A DNA stretch of 60,000 bases, from positions 12,221,001 through 12,281,000 of the forward strand of contig NC_092674.1 of the NCBI RefSeq assembly GCF_964355755.1, given 5' to 3'. Shown piece by piece: positions 17,691 through 28,064 of this stretch. The stretch is from Antedon mediterranea (Eukaryota; Echinodermata; Crinoidea; Comatulida; Antedonidae). Every line of letters starts with the position of its first letter. The stretch's first letter is position 1. Below the pieces are notes generated by a model. That model was not told where the DNA came from. It worked only from the letters and a program-made list of their open reading frames with translations, and made no database searches. The position numbers were made by a program, and so were the translations under genes.

Positions 17691-19625
17691 TTACATTTCC
17701 TTTAATGTTTCAACATTTTGATTTATCCGTTCCCTCTCCTGGTCTGAAATGTAGAACAATCTACCCGTACAACCCTTTGTTTCAATTTCAACACGGCAGA
17801 TAACTTTATCAATAGGAATCCATATTTCATCCTTACTATTTGGCCACTGAAATATGTTCTTGTTAATTCTGCTGCCAGATTTTAAAAAAGACACCAACGC
17901 ATCTTCATCATCTATATTAACAACTTTGCCGATGTACCATTCTTCATCATATAATGCCGATACCCAATCATCAACATGGAATTGAATTTTGCTGCTTTGC
18001 TTGGTATTTTGCTTTTGACGTTTCGTTAAGCTATGGACTATCCATCCGGGGCACATGTTATCAGCAGAAGAGGTTTCTTGACACGCTCTACAGTAGCAAG
18101 ATACATCGCGTACCATCACTTCTCCACTGATGCCTCTCACTGCATGGAGATTTGTAGTCCCGGGAACAGGTCTTATGTTTGGCCATTTCATTTGTATTTC
18201 CGATTCTGCAGCCACACATTCCTCATTAGTAACAAAAAAGTACTCTATGCGTGAGTTTTCTCTTTCTTGACAAGCCCAAGCAAAGAAGTCGTGGGCATCT
18301 TGGATCACTGCCGCACCACGTTTTACGGCTTCGTCCGCCAAGCGTTTTACTGTTCCGCCAATGCCGTCGCATGGCCCTTTTCCATGCCCAGCTTCGAAGT
18401 AGTCCCAGCTGGCATTAATATTATGGAAAAGTATGTTGTGATTAGATATGATGGAGAATATTGTTTTATTCCGGTATTGTGATGTTGGACTATCGGTCCA
18501 ATAATGGATAGTCTTTAATTCTGGCAAGATCCCTCTCAATTTTGGCACCAGCTTCTTTAAAATTGCAAACACAGTAGAAGCGTTGTGTGCGCGGGTGTCT
18601 GAAACCGCTACCATGCTATGATGCTTAATTTCGCCATCATGAAAGTAAGCAACTATAGGGTGTAAAGTAACACCGGTCTGATTCCAGTAGGCGCTTTGCA
18701 CTTCTTCCATCGGCACACATGTGTAATTCTGAGCGAAATCCATATGTATGACGCATTCTCCTTCTTGCAGGTTTTCTTTACACTCTCTTATAGCAGTGTA
18801 TTGTGCTGTAACCCGTTGTGCATGTTTTCGGAAATCAATAGTTGTAGTTACAAATAAGTCTGCAAATGTGCTTTTGTCGACTCTTTGTTGAACAAGTTTA
18901 GTTTTCTTCTTACCGAAATTGTCCGGGACACGTTTCCATTCTTCATACTGGATCTCTTGATCTGGTATACGTTTGGCAAGATCAGATATCTGTGTGTCGG
19001 TGATTGATTTGATTGCTTCATCGGGGCTTGTGATTGTGATCACACCTAGAGATTTTAATACCTTTAACTGAAGGGCAAAGTTCTGATGTTTTTGGCAAAG
19101 ACTTGTGTTTCTTGCTGTGAATTTGACAAGTTTAATATTAGCATTTCTTTGTCGGATTTTCTTAAACGAGGAAAAAGAAACCTTCCGTTGCTCGGGATTT
19201 TCACTTTTGTACTTGGCAAACAAGTTCATCATGTAATCATTGAGGTATCTTATCTGGCGTTTTTCTTTGGTAGAAGATGTTTTGCAGGCATCTCGTTTTC
19301 CTGGCATCATCCTGGAGTTGTCATCTCTTTCCATGAAGCCTAATACTTCATTATGAAGAACTCCCCACGCCTTTTTTACATACTTCGCAGCTGTGATTCC
19401 TTGCTTTTTCGTCTTGGATAGGTTACGTTGACCAAGGCCCGACTCCCTTGAAACACGCGCGATTAACCTGTATTTCTTGATTATCTTTCCAGATAGAACA
19501 TTGCTAATCATTCTTCTGGCCTTCTGCCCTTGATTTATCTCTGTGCTCTCTCTTATTTCATCAAGCAGTGCATGTGAAAGCAGGAGTTGTTTTTTCAACC
19601 CTTTGGGTACTGATCTTGGTGACAT
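17691..19625 (-). CDS. DDE-type transposase of the Sola-like transposon
   Basis: 644 codons, intact, starting ATG at 19625 and ending TAA at 17691. The N-terminal 120 residues are basic and Lys/Arg-rich (DNA-binding type). A DDNSRMMPGKRDACK block follows, then LCQKHQNFAL. Candidate catalytic acids sit in conserved blocks: HMDFAQNY, HYWTDSPTSQYRNK and FEAGHGKGPCDGIGGTVK. This MDFAxNY / TDxxxSQ / HGKGPCDGIGG signature recurs in many uncharacterised invertebrate proteins that are transposon-derived. A Cys-rich CYCRACQETSSADNMC segment and a C-terminal Tudor/SH3-like stretch (VDDWVSALYDEEWYIGKV) follow. On the coding strand TTTTCTAG stands just before the ATG, so an upstream exon is possible. Confidence 0.85.
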   Translation of the reverse strand: MSPRSVPKGLKKQLLLSHALLDEIRESTEINQGQKARRMISNVLSGKIIKKYRLIARVSRESGLGQRNLSKTKKQGITAAKYVKKAWGVLHNEVLGFMERDDNSRMMPGKRDACKTSSTKEKRQIRYLNDYMMNLFAKYKSENPEQRKVSFSSFKKIRQRNANIKLVKFTARNTSLCQKHQNFALQLKVLKSLGVITITSPDEAIKSITDTQISDLAKRIPDQEIQYEEWKRVPDNFGKKKTKLVQQRVDKSTFADLFVTTTIDFRKHAQRVTAQYTAIRECKENLQEGECVIHMDFAQNYTCVPMEEVQSAYWNQTGVTLHPIVAYFHDGEIKHHSMVAVSDTRAHNASTVFAILKKLVPKLRGILPELKTIHYWTDSPTSQYRNKTIFSIISNHNILFHNINASWDYFEAGHGKGPCDGIGGTVKRLADEAVKRGAAVIQDAHDFFAWACQERENSRIEYFFVTNEECVAAESEIQMKWPNIRPVPGTTNLHAVRGISGEVMVRDVSCYCRACQETSSADNMCPGWIVHSLTKRQKQNTKQSSKIQFHVDDWVSALYDEEWYIGKVVNIDDEDALVSFLKSGSRINKNIFQWPNSKDEIWIPIDKVICRVEIETKGCTGRLFYISDQERERINQNVETLKEM

Positions 19626-19708
19626 ACCTAGAAAATTGGAAATTACATCAATACTAAATTAAGTACGGTTTAGAATATTTAAATATTATCTCAATTGATA
19701 TTATATTG

Positions 19709-20080
19709 GTAACGTAAGTTACCATAACGTAAATTTCAAATGAACTTCAAAGGCTCAAATAATTAAATCTTAAAACAACAACAAAATAATCAGTTTAAAA
19801 TTAAACTTGACGTAACTAATCTTATAAATTATTATAACATGTGTGTACACAAACCGGATCCTAAGAAGAAATGGGGTAACGTAGGTTACATCGCTTTGCA
19901 ATCGTTTTTCATTAACACTTTCCAGGCAATTTTATAACGTATTTACATTATATTTCATCCGCGCAAGCAATATAATCGTTATCAAGAGTACAAATCACAT
20001 ATAATACGAGAAAAAACACTTTTATAGGTAATTATTAATTGATATTTAATGCATTTTTTAAAGTCTGTAACGTAAGTTAC
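19709..20080. promoter_or_regulatory. Subterminal 14-bp palindromes, right side (three copies)
   Basis: Copies at 19709-19722 (GTAACGTAAGTTAC), 19876-19889 (GTAACGTAGGTTAC) and 20067-20080 (GTAACGTAAGTTAC). A half-like site TAACGTAAATT lies at 19725-19735. They stand between the transposase start and the right TIR, in its presumed promoter region. Confidence 0.72.
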
Positions 20081-20457
20081 GTCATTTGTGCGACATATTT
20101 AATTGAAGAATTTTTTTAAATAAAACTCATTTTTTGTCAAAATTTCACTTACATGCGTTAAACGTATAGGTAAGGCTCCAAAATATACAGTATTTACAAT
20201 GATAAATGGGATTATATTTAATTTTTACACTAGTGAATATTATGAAATTGGCCGGCGACAGGCAGTTTTGTGTCATATCATGAAGTTTAAAGTGACATTA
20301 TTTTTTAAGGGCAAGGATTTTCAAAATAAAACTTGGCCAATACAAAGAATAACGTTTCCTGTACCGTCATAACGCTTTAAAACACACTTTTAGTGCATAG
20401 TTTTATATATATAACACAGTAATTATAGGCGACATTGGTTTTTCATATTCGTGTTGG

Positions 20458-20474
20458 TATAGTGAGCCTGAGCC
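20458..20474. repeat. Right TIR of the Sola-like element
   Basis: TATAGTGAGCCTGAGCC, followed directly by the TSD TGTT (20475-20478). Confidence 0.7.
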
Positions 20475-20584
20475 TGTTGGCTCTTTAGGTATAGATAAAC
20501 AGCGCCTCTGCCATCTGAAAGAACGGTCAAATAAAAACGTTTACAAGATGAACAATGTTTGAAGATTTAAAATAAAATGACATG

Positions 20585-20765
20585 CACTGCCATCAAAACC
20601 ACTGAAAGATTTTGTGTATGTCTTTAGGCACATTTCCAAGGATTATCAATAGTAAATGAATCATTGTCAGATAAGTGGTAATCCCCCTGATACAGGAGCT
20701 TTTCTTGTGAACCAGTTCACCGCTGTAAGCCCCCAACATACACTGCCATCGAAACCACTGAAAGA
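20585..20765 (+). repeat. ~120-bp direct repeat (right copy) within a 156-bp duplicated unit
   Basis: 20615-20734 repeats 16495-16611. It is bracketed by two copies of CACTGCCATCAAAACCACTG (20585-20604 and, with one change, 20741-20760), offset 156 bp, as if the start of a tandem unit recurs. Confidence 0.7.
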
Positions 20766-22219
20766 CTCCACTGAGTCAATCTATGACTAAAGAGCATTCT
20801 TATAATTATTATTGTTTAATATGTTATGTATTTATTCAGTGACTCACCATAGGAAGAACTCACAAGATTAAAAATAGGCACACAGGTGTGATAGTTTAAG
20901 TGGGTAATTTAATTTCTTGATAAAAACAACATATTCATAAAACAAACTTCTGTTTATCTGTGGTTAACCACCATGTTTCACTGGGGACAAACTTTTCCAT
21001 TTGTAAACAACTGATAAAATCTATTAACTTTCAACCAATAAATTTGCATTGTATTTTTGTAAAGAACACAACACCTTCAAACTCGTAAATCTGAAGCTTG
21101 TGTTGTTCTTATTTTCTGTGAAGCAATTGTTAATCTCTTTGTAGAATTATTCATTTTTTAAAAAGATATAATATGGCTTTAGTATTATGACAATAACAAA
21201 GCAAAGTTAATTCACAATCCAGCTTAACCACAATTGAGGCTTTTATTTACCTATGATCCACAATAGATTTAGAATTAGTTTTGATGTGAAGAATAACATC
21301 AAACACCTTGACCCATTGATTATCTTTATTAGAATTTATTTCTTTTTGGTTTACTGCTGCTGCTGCAAAAAAAAAAACATAACAATTTAGGTTTACTAAC
21401 TTTGTGAATAAATTAATTTCTTGGCAGCAGTAACATGACACATTTTGCAAAGTCAATTGTTGTGTTGGAATTGTCAGCAAAGGTGTTGGAATGTCATTTA
21501 ACCAGTTGTTGCTGCATTAGCTCCAAAGTAACTATTATACTATTGACTTTGATTCAACTACTGTAGTGTCTTGAACTGAACGGAGTGAATTTTGAGTAAT
21601 ATATAAATAAATAAATTATAATTTGAATATTTTTTGCAGATAAAATGCATTGTTACAAAATTTTTTGCAAAGAGTCATAGTTATGTGAACCTAAAATAAA
21701 AATAACACCACTAGTACTATAAAATTCTGTAGTCTGTGAATTTAAATTTTCTAAACAGAGATATTTGGGATATATCCCATCACATTGATTACAATTATTA
21801 ATATTTCATGCTCACTAAGCCCTAGCCAGCAACACCCTAGTTTTCTTATAAATAATCATACCATTGAATTTGAATGAGCAAATTTTGAAACCTACAAAAT
21901 TATACTAAAAAAAAATCTGTTCCTGTCAGTATGTGTTGTCTAAATTCCATTATAAAACTGGTTACTATTGTGTTGAGATAAACTGGTAATCCCTCATACA
22001 AGCTGCTTTTGTATCAGCTTATTGATGCTCTTATATAGGTGACGATATATTGTTAGTTCAATAATAATCCACACTTAATTCTAAATTTAATGGCAAAAGC
22101 CTAAACTATATTCGGTGTATAACAATTGAGATCCACTGAAGCGATTATCAGTAACTTAAAATTACCATTCCTGTTTTACATAAATATTTGAAATGAAATC
22201 AGGGACCAACATTGCAGTC
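20766..22219. other. AT-rich intergenic stretch without recognised genes
   Basis: Apart from a diverged relative of the 16495 repeat near 21975-22030, I see no features. Confidence 0.4.
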
Positions 22220-22222
22220 TAA

Positions 22223-23090
22223 GGGCCTGTTTCTATAGAGCAGAGAATACGGTTTTAAATATCGTTCTTTTCAAGAACCGTTTTTTCTTGCCAGCAGAAA
22301 TGGGTCCCCACAAAAAACCACAAAAAAGAACCGATCTTAAAAACGGTTTCAAAAACCCCAATTGATTGTGGTCTCGATCGCAAAGAACCGTTCTGAAACC
22401 GGTTTCCGTGGAGCAATTTTTAGCTGCAACACAATCGCGGTCTCAATTTGACCCTAAAAACTGAACTCTGCAGTCTGCTGCACTGGGACGATTGCGGTCA
22501 ACTCGCAGTCGATCAAACCCGCGCGATAGGACCTAGGCCTAAGTCATTTTTATTTCTCTAGATAGTGAGTATTTTATTTAACTAAAAAATGTTGACCGAT
22601 GCCATTACGAGGTTCGTAAAAAATATGTGAAGGGAAGAAGATGAGGGGACTTGTCGGGAGTCGGAAGAAAGACTCATGTAGGCCTAGGCCTACATGTTTT
22701 TAAGAATATTGTAAAGCGTGTGAAAGCTAGACGAGTTCAACTTGACAATATCAGAGGGTGCGACGTACCTATACTTTAACCAAGGACCACAATAACGTTT
22801 CAGGTAATAATTCCCCCTTCTATGATGAAATGGATGCTATTTCTTGGGGATCGCGGTATGCGAAAAAAGGTAAACATGACCTCGATCGATCCAATCGCGC
22901 TTCCGCTGCGCCTAACGAACTGCATTGTGGCGTATATAATGACGTCATTCATAACAAACGCACGTACATGGACGGAACCGGTTTTATTGGAGTAAAAATT
23001 GAGCTGCAACGCGATCTTTATTTATAAACAACAGCCGAAACCCGTTTCCAAAAAACCGTTCTTTTTTTATTTTTCAATAGAAACAGGCCC
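22223..23090 (+). mobile_element. Harbinger-like DNA transposon, copy 1
   Basis: The ends are GGGCCTGTTTCTAT and its complement ATAGAAACAGGCCC, flanked on both sides by TAA (22220-22222 and 23091-23093), a 3-bp TSD typical of PIF/Harbinger. The 868-bp element has long subterminal inverted segments rich in AACCGTTC/AACGG words and an interior relic of a Myb/SANT-like ORF. A second copy lies inverted at 52267-53083. Confidence 0.82.
22700..22850 (+). pseudogene. Myb/SANT-like domain relic inside Harbinger copy 1
   Basis: One frame reads FKNIVKRVKARRVQLDNIRG up to about 22770. After a frameshift another reads YTLTKDHNNVSGNNSPFYDEM. The KDHNNxSGN...FYDEMDAI pattern resembles the end of the Myb/SANT-like domain in Harbinger accessory proteins (KxHNxxTGN...FFDEMDEIL). 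The sequence then loses similarity. It is a dead fragment, also present in copy 2. Confidence 0.55.
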
Positions 23091-23093
23091 TAA

Positions 23094-23849
23094 ATGCTGA
23101 CTATTTACTGTCAGGCTTTCAACAATGCAAATAATCTCTCCATTCAATGAGTACAAACATTAATTGTTTGTTTTATAAGACATCATGGTTCTAAAGTAAA
23201 CTATAATTCAATTAATTCACTCATTTCAGGATAAGCCATTAAAAAAGGAGGAAAAATGATAGACACATAGCCAGGATTCTTAAAGGGAAAACATTTTTCC
23301 ACAAAATGAAATAACATCACAAGCTGGGTTTACTGTAACTTTTGCTGCATTGATTTCTACTTTTAATAATGGCACTTCAATCAATAGGGCCACCCACCAA
23401 TCACTAGATCACTCACATGGCACAACCTTTTTTTTAAAAGATGTTACAATAAGCATGTTGTGACCATTAAAAATTGAACCATTGAATACAATATTAATGG
23501 ATAGAATAAAAGCATCACATAATTTAACTAAATAAAAAGATACCACTGTTGAGCCGCAACTTGAAAAATTAACAGAAAAGACTAATAATTGGATTTGAAA
23601 TATACAATATCTTCAAAATAAACTTTGATTAAGAAGTAGTCAAGGTTTGAGTTAGATTTTTGTTATAATGTTTATATTCATAGTTTTAAAAAAAAATAGA
23701 TTTTTTTAGTCAATCTTCTCAGATGGCCAATTTAATTTAATTCATTTTCTTTTTTATTCTAAATATTTTGTCCTTTATTTCATCTTTATAAATTATATTT
23801 ATTTTAATTTTTGTTGTTACATCTTTATGTCTCATAATGTTGTATTTTT
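23094..23849. other. AT-rich intergenic stretch without recognised features
   Basis: No frames or repeat boundaries are recognised between the Harbinger copy and the LINE tail. Confidence 0.4.
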
Positions 23850-23936
23850 GTGAGGGTGCCTAATGATCAGCTTCAACTGGATGGACTACCCTCGTAAAAT
23901 ATTGTTAAATGTTGAAATAAATAAATAAAAGTTAAT
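23850..23936 (+). mobile_element. LINE/SINE 3' tail fragment with stem-loop
   Basis: GAGGGT and ACCCTC can pair around a 29-nt loop, followed by GTTGAAATAAATAAATAAAA. Such a stem-loop and short A/T tandem tail are typical of LINE 3' ends. No coding remnant is attached. Confidence 0.4.
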
Positions 23937-24817
23937 GATTAAAAGACATTACCAAATAAGAAACATTAAAACTACAGTAACTAACTGTCAATGTAAAACT
24001 ACAAACCAACACAAAAATTGCACTCAAGACAATATTTCATTCAATTTGAAAACAAAGGGACAGGTTTATGGGCCTAAACTACTTTTCCACAATTAAAAAC
24101 ACATTAAATAAAAACTAAATCAATTTTTAATTTACTTACAATAAAGTTCAGATAAGTACCAGGTGATAGTTAGCTGTAACCATTACTTCTGGATTATCCT
24201 TCTTTTTGATGTTTTCCTGCTGCAACCAATCTCACCACATGTGTATAATTTACTGTAGTAAAAGTGATTGATTTTCCAGAATTTGAAATTAGAAGTTAAT
24301 TAGATTTTGATATGTATTACAAGTGGACATAGTGGAAGTAGAAAGGTGTACATTTAAATAGAAATTAGCCCACCAACACAATGTAAAATGAAAATGATCT
24401 CAGCAATAATTTGAGTATACCCCATGTAGGAACAATGAACATTTTGATTTAAGTAAATAAAAGTTTATAAAACATTTAATGCTCTGAATATCACTAACAT
24501 GTGCCCAAGTTTTAAAGGAATAAAGAATGTTTGTTTTAAATCGATTTTAAATAAATTTAATAAAATATTCTTACTTATAAATAACTTTGTCTTGATTTGT
24601 AAACCTTGCTTCTCACAATGCAACACTAGTAATTTGACCAATCACAAGAGAACTTGATCAAATTAATTTGGGTTGTGTTCAGTAGGAACAACTCTTGAAT
24701 TAAAAAGTTTTGTAAGTAAATAATTTGACAGTAAATTGAACAGTTTGGTGTTGAAAAGTTGTTAAAAAATCAGTTAGATTTAGTAGTTGAGATGAAACTT
24801 ATGGTTTAGTTAAGAGC
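23937..24817. other. AT-rich intergenic stretch without recognised features
   Basis: No coding or repeat structure is recognised. Confidence 0.4.
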
Positions 24818-25106
24818 GATAACGATCAAAGATATAGATAAGCATTTTCTTACATAAAACAAAAGGAAATTAGAAAAGTTTTGTTTATATTTATGCTGTC
24901 TTTGATACAACTAATATTTTTAGAAAATTCAATCAAATGACATCATGATTAATAATCATGACATCATTTGATTGGACGTGTAAAAAAAAAATTCATTAAA
25001 GGCAGCATAGATGGTTAACCTATGGTTCTAGGATGAAACTTCTTAAATTTTTTTTGTTTTATGTAGGAAAAATGCATATTTATCTATTAATCGTTGATTG
25101 TTATCA
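24818..25106. mobile_element. Full-length inverted-repeat MITE, copy 1
   Basis: The two halves are imperfect complements that meet at CATCATGATTAATAATCATG (about 24945-24964). Shared blocks in order are GATAACGATCAA, TACATAAAACAAAA, ATGCTG(T/C)CTTT and CAATCAAATGA. A related copy lies at 39577-39800. No TSD is resolved. Confidence 0.6.
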
Positions 25107-25512
25107 TCCAAGTGTAAATGGGCCTTTATTCTTTTTAGGTACTTGTACCATATGGCTTTTGCTTAAAAAATGTAGGTCTAAATATTACAAGTACTGTACT
25201 CAATTGAAGTAGGCCTACTTATTAAGTATTATTGGAAAATTGCCAAGGAGTTCATATTTTGCTTTATTTAGTACAGAACCATAGAAATTCATAATATTGC
25301 TTGTCATACAGTATGCTATATAGATTTTTATACATACACATTTTATGCAACATTGTTTATTTCTTTATTATTTTTGTGTATATGTTATTTACATGCAATT
25401 TGGCCATGAGTTGTAAATCTGCTTTGTATTTTCGTACATTTTTTGGAATAAAGAGAATAATAACATTTTTCATATGAATTACAATTTATTTTTCTTTATA
25501 TTTTTCTTACAG
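25107..25512. other. AT-rich stretch upstream of the first integrin exon seen
   Basis: Because the next exon starts at a splice acceptor, this is probably intronic to an unseen 5' UTR exon. No promoter is recognised. Confidence 0.35.
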
Positions 25513-25599
25513 CTTTTACTTGTATTATAATGAAGAATGGAATATTATTAATTTACTTTAGTCTGGTGTTATGGTCAATTAACTTAGTAAATTCACAAA
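25513..25599 (+). CDS. Integrin beta subunit, first coding exon (signal peptide)
   Basis: The exon starts at an acceptor (TTTTTCTTACAG) and ends at A/GTAAGT; the ATG is 25530-25532, so 25513-25529 is 5' UTR and at least one upstream noncoding exon is expected. The 70 coding nt encode MKNG followed by a hydrophobic run (ILLIYFSLVLW) and a small-residue end (NLVNSQ), a typical cleaved signal peptide. It ends in phase 1, and the next exon at 27046 completes an Asn codon. The gene name rests on the following PSI and betaA exons. Echinoderms have several beta paralogues, and I cannot tell which this is. Confidence 0.82.
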
Positions 25600-25639
25600 G
25601 TAAGTATGCACAACACTGACAATGTATTTGTAGTTTTAC

Positions 25640-25930
25640 TGAAGCTTATAATAATGTTAAGATATATTTCCCCCCTGAATTTTTTTTTATTAATATGCAA
25701 CTTAAATGTTACATAAGAGTTATTCACTTTTACAAAAAAATTGGATTGGCAAATAAAAAAAATGATTTCCTGTAAAAAGCAAAAAATAGTCACATTTTCT
25801 GACAATGGCGCTTTGGTTAATTTAAGTCTTTATTTTGACTTTTTGTAAGTGAAAGTGAATTATTTTTGTTTCATATGGAAACTTCATTAAAACTGCAAAA
25901 TGGCCTATTCAACGTCTGATTTTATAAATC
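25640..25930. mobile_element. AT-rich MITE-like repeat, copy 1
   Basis: Shares the words GTTATTCACTTTTAC, CTGCAAAATGGCCTATTCAA and ATAAATCTTTATTTT, and their complements, with segments at about 49050-49320 and 55190-55570. Boundaries are approximate. Confidence 0.4.
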
Positions 25931-25960
25931 TTTATTTTGTATGATTTTGGAGGATATATA

Positions 25961-26362
25961 CCGCATTTAAATGCCCCATGTGTATTGTTTAAGACTTTTT
26001 TGGTGGGGGGGGGGGAGGGGTGTTGTGGGGAGGGGTAACATGTATAATCAAATAAATATCTTCAAGACATGAAAAAATACAACACAGTTAATATCGAGAG
26101 GTGATAAAATACAGTAAAAATTTATGAAAATGATCGGTGCAACAGATCATGTCAATCAATGGATTCCACTGCAATAGAAATGTGTTGATAATACAATATT
26201 GTCTATAGTGTATAATGCATGTGCCGGGCGTTTATTTGAGAAAGTAAATAAAGGCCCTGGGGCTTAATTAGAGGGGCCTTTATTCAATTATGTTCTATTG
26301 GGGAAAGGGGTTGGGAAGTTTGTGTGTTTATTCAAGGGAGGCATTTATTCGAATAAATACGG
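25961..26362. mobile_element. TA-flanked inverted-repeat element (Tc1/mariner-type MITE)
   Basis: Left end CCGCATTTAAATGCC and right end, complemented, CCGTATTTATTCG...AATGCC, each flanked by TA. The right terminus contains the perfect palindrome TTATTCGAATAA (26345-26356). No ORF. The class is inferred from TA flanking only. Confidence 0.42.
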
Positions 26363-27045
26363 TAATATTGGAGGCATTTTCAAATTCCTTATGTAGCTAT
26401 ATAGAGTATAAATACTCATTCAAACGTTTGAAATGAACAGGATGCCAGTAAGACTATTATATTGATGTTACATCTTAAGTAAGATTTGCATTAAGCTTTT
26501 TAGCCATGAGAAAAAAAATGTTGTGTCATTTATGACAATGTATTAAACCTCCAGACTATGAAAATGAATTCCGCACAATATATAAAGATAATGTTAAGGC
26601 GTTCACATCAAAAATTGTCAAACTAAATAATCTCTGTAATTATGTCGCCATAAAGTTTGGATGGGAACTCGGCTATTAAAATGTTCTCACTCCCACTTGT
26701 CAAGCCAGAATAGTTAAAATCTAAGTTGTTATTGCTGAGCCCAATTTATTCAATGAAGATGCTAATTTTTATATCTAAATACCCACCTGAGACAAGCATG
26801 ATGAATGCTTTTACCTGCAACTGCATCAGTATAGTAGGCCTACACCTATCAGAGGCTGTCTAACAATGGGTTTTTACTGACTATTTGAACCATATTGATT
26901 GATCAATGGTACCATTTTCAGTTGCATAATTTAACAAGCAGACTGAGAAAATTATGTTCTTCCTATTGATATTGGCATAGAATAGTTCTATCTGTATTCA
27001 ATTGCATTGGTTTGTTCATCATATCATTCTTTGTTCATATTATAG

Positions 27046-27122
27046 ACCCTTGTCAAGAAGTAACGTCTTCCTGTAAAGAATGTATTTTAAAAAGTTCCAC
27101 TTGTGCCTGGTGCTCTGGACTG
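27046..27122 (+). CDS. Integrin beta subunit, PSI-domain exon
   Basis: 77-nt exon with acceptor ATATTATAG and donor CTG/GTAAGT. With the split Asn codon it reads NPCQEVTSSCKECILKSS and then TCAWCSGL. The cysteine spacing (C-x5-C-x2-C ... C-x2-WC) is that of the plexin-semaphorin-integrin domain at the N-terminus of integrin beta chains. In the folded receptor this domain lies at the knee next to the hybrid domain. Ends in phase 0. Confidence 0.88.
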
Positions 27123-27550
27123 GTAAGTTAAGCTACATTTTTAAATCTTCACTGATGTCATTCAAATTCCAGTACATGCTACATACATGCTATCTTTCCA
27201 AAGTTGTAAGAATTCTCAATCTGTCTTGACAATCATACTTCATTTTTTTTAAATTCCCCCAGATTTCCCATCAAATAATTGTAAGTTAAAAAAAACATAG
27301 ATATAGAGGCAATTAGGGCAGAGGATGTTCTTAATTGTAGAAACTTTATTAGCACAATTTGCAATGTAATGGAATGTCTAATACATGGAGCATATACTGT
27401 AAACATCACTGTCAGTGTCAGACAATCACAAACAAGATGTTCTTGTACTGTTTGGTTCCTGGTGGTTCTTTCATCTAATATAATTTCATCCCCGATGGGT
27501 TTGAATTCCAATATCAATTCATAAGTTTCAAGATTTCAATGCCAGTCATG

Positions 27551-27580
27551 TTTCAGATTTCAGATTTCAGATTTCAGATA
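27551..27580 (-). repeat. LINE 3' tail, heptamer TTTCAGA x4
   Basis: Four perfect tandem heptamers at the 3' end of the LINE, followed by ATAATATTTATTTAG. Confidence 0.8.
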
Positions 27581-28064
27581 ATATTTATTTAGATAATAAT
27601 GAATGAATATATACAAAATAGAAAAAAGATATTAAAGTGAACATAGATAAAGCAGTAATTGGTAGTCATTATTATCATGGATCCCTTCTAGAAGTTAAAA
27701 ACTTGTCTCGTAGGGACCCATAACAAAACACATTACTAAAAAAATAAAAATAACCTAGAATATATAATTATATAATTTAGGATAAAAAATTACAGTATAA
27801 TAACATAACTAACATCTTCTTTATAAAAATTATTTAAATTATATTTCAATAGTTTCATGATAATTATAAATGAAATAACTACCGATATTGGTAAATGAAA
27901 AAAAAATATGTATACATAAATTATAATTCCAGTATATATATAGTATATACTATATATACATTATATATAGTATAGATTAAAGATTGCAATAATAAACAAC
28001 AACTAATATTTTGTGTAAGACATAAATAGTATATGAGTATAAATAATGATAATAAGCATATTAA

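Larger units (their letters stand above)
16755..20474 (-). mobile_element. DNA transposon with 4-bp TSD and DDE-type transposase (Sola-like)
   Basis: Imperfect TIRs: left GGCTCGGGCTCAGTATA, right (reverse-complemented) GGCTCAGGCTCACTATA. The 4-bp direct repeat TGTT flanks both (16751-16754 and 20475-20478). The 3720-bp element carries one transposase on the - strand (17691-19625) and seven copies of a 14-bp palindrome in its flanks. Four-bp TSDs are a hallmark of the Sola superfamily, and a D-D-E transposase of about this size fits. The superfamily assignment is inferred from these features, not from an alignment. The single long ORF suggests recent activity. Confidence 0.72.
25600..27045 (+). 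other. Integrin beta intron 1
   Basis: GT-AG, 1446 nt. It holds an AT-rich MITE-like copy (about 25640-25930) and a TA-flanked inverted-repeat element (25961-26362). Confidence 0.75.

Noticed and set aside
16755-20474. Additional GTAAC-like words near 19810 and 20350 as motif copies
   Set aside because: They keep only one half of the palindrome, so I did not count them.
16495-20734. The ~120-bp direct repeats as LTRs of the transposase element
   Set aside because: They do not have TG...CA ends or a TSD, while the TIRs plus TGTT inside them define the element; the encoded protein is a DDE transposase, not gag-pol.
22758-23027. 89-codon ORF as a host gene
   Set aside because: It lies inside the Harbinger-like element, is shared with the copy at 52363-52581, and loses similarity after the Myb/SANT-like relic.
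27939-27975. TATATATAGTATATAC-type palindromes as a regulatory element
   Set aside because: Low-complexity TA-rich sequence in a LINE 3' UTR; expected by composition.
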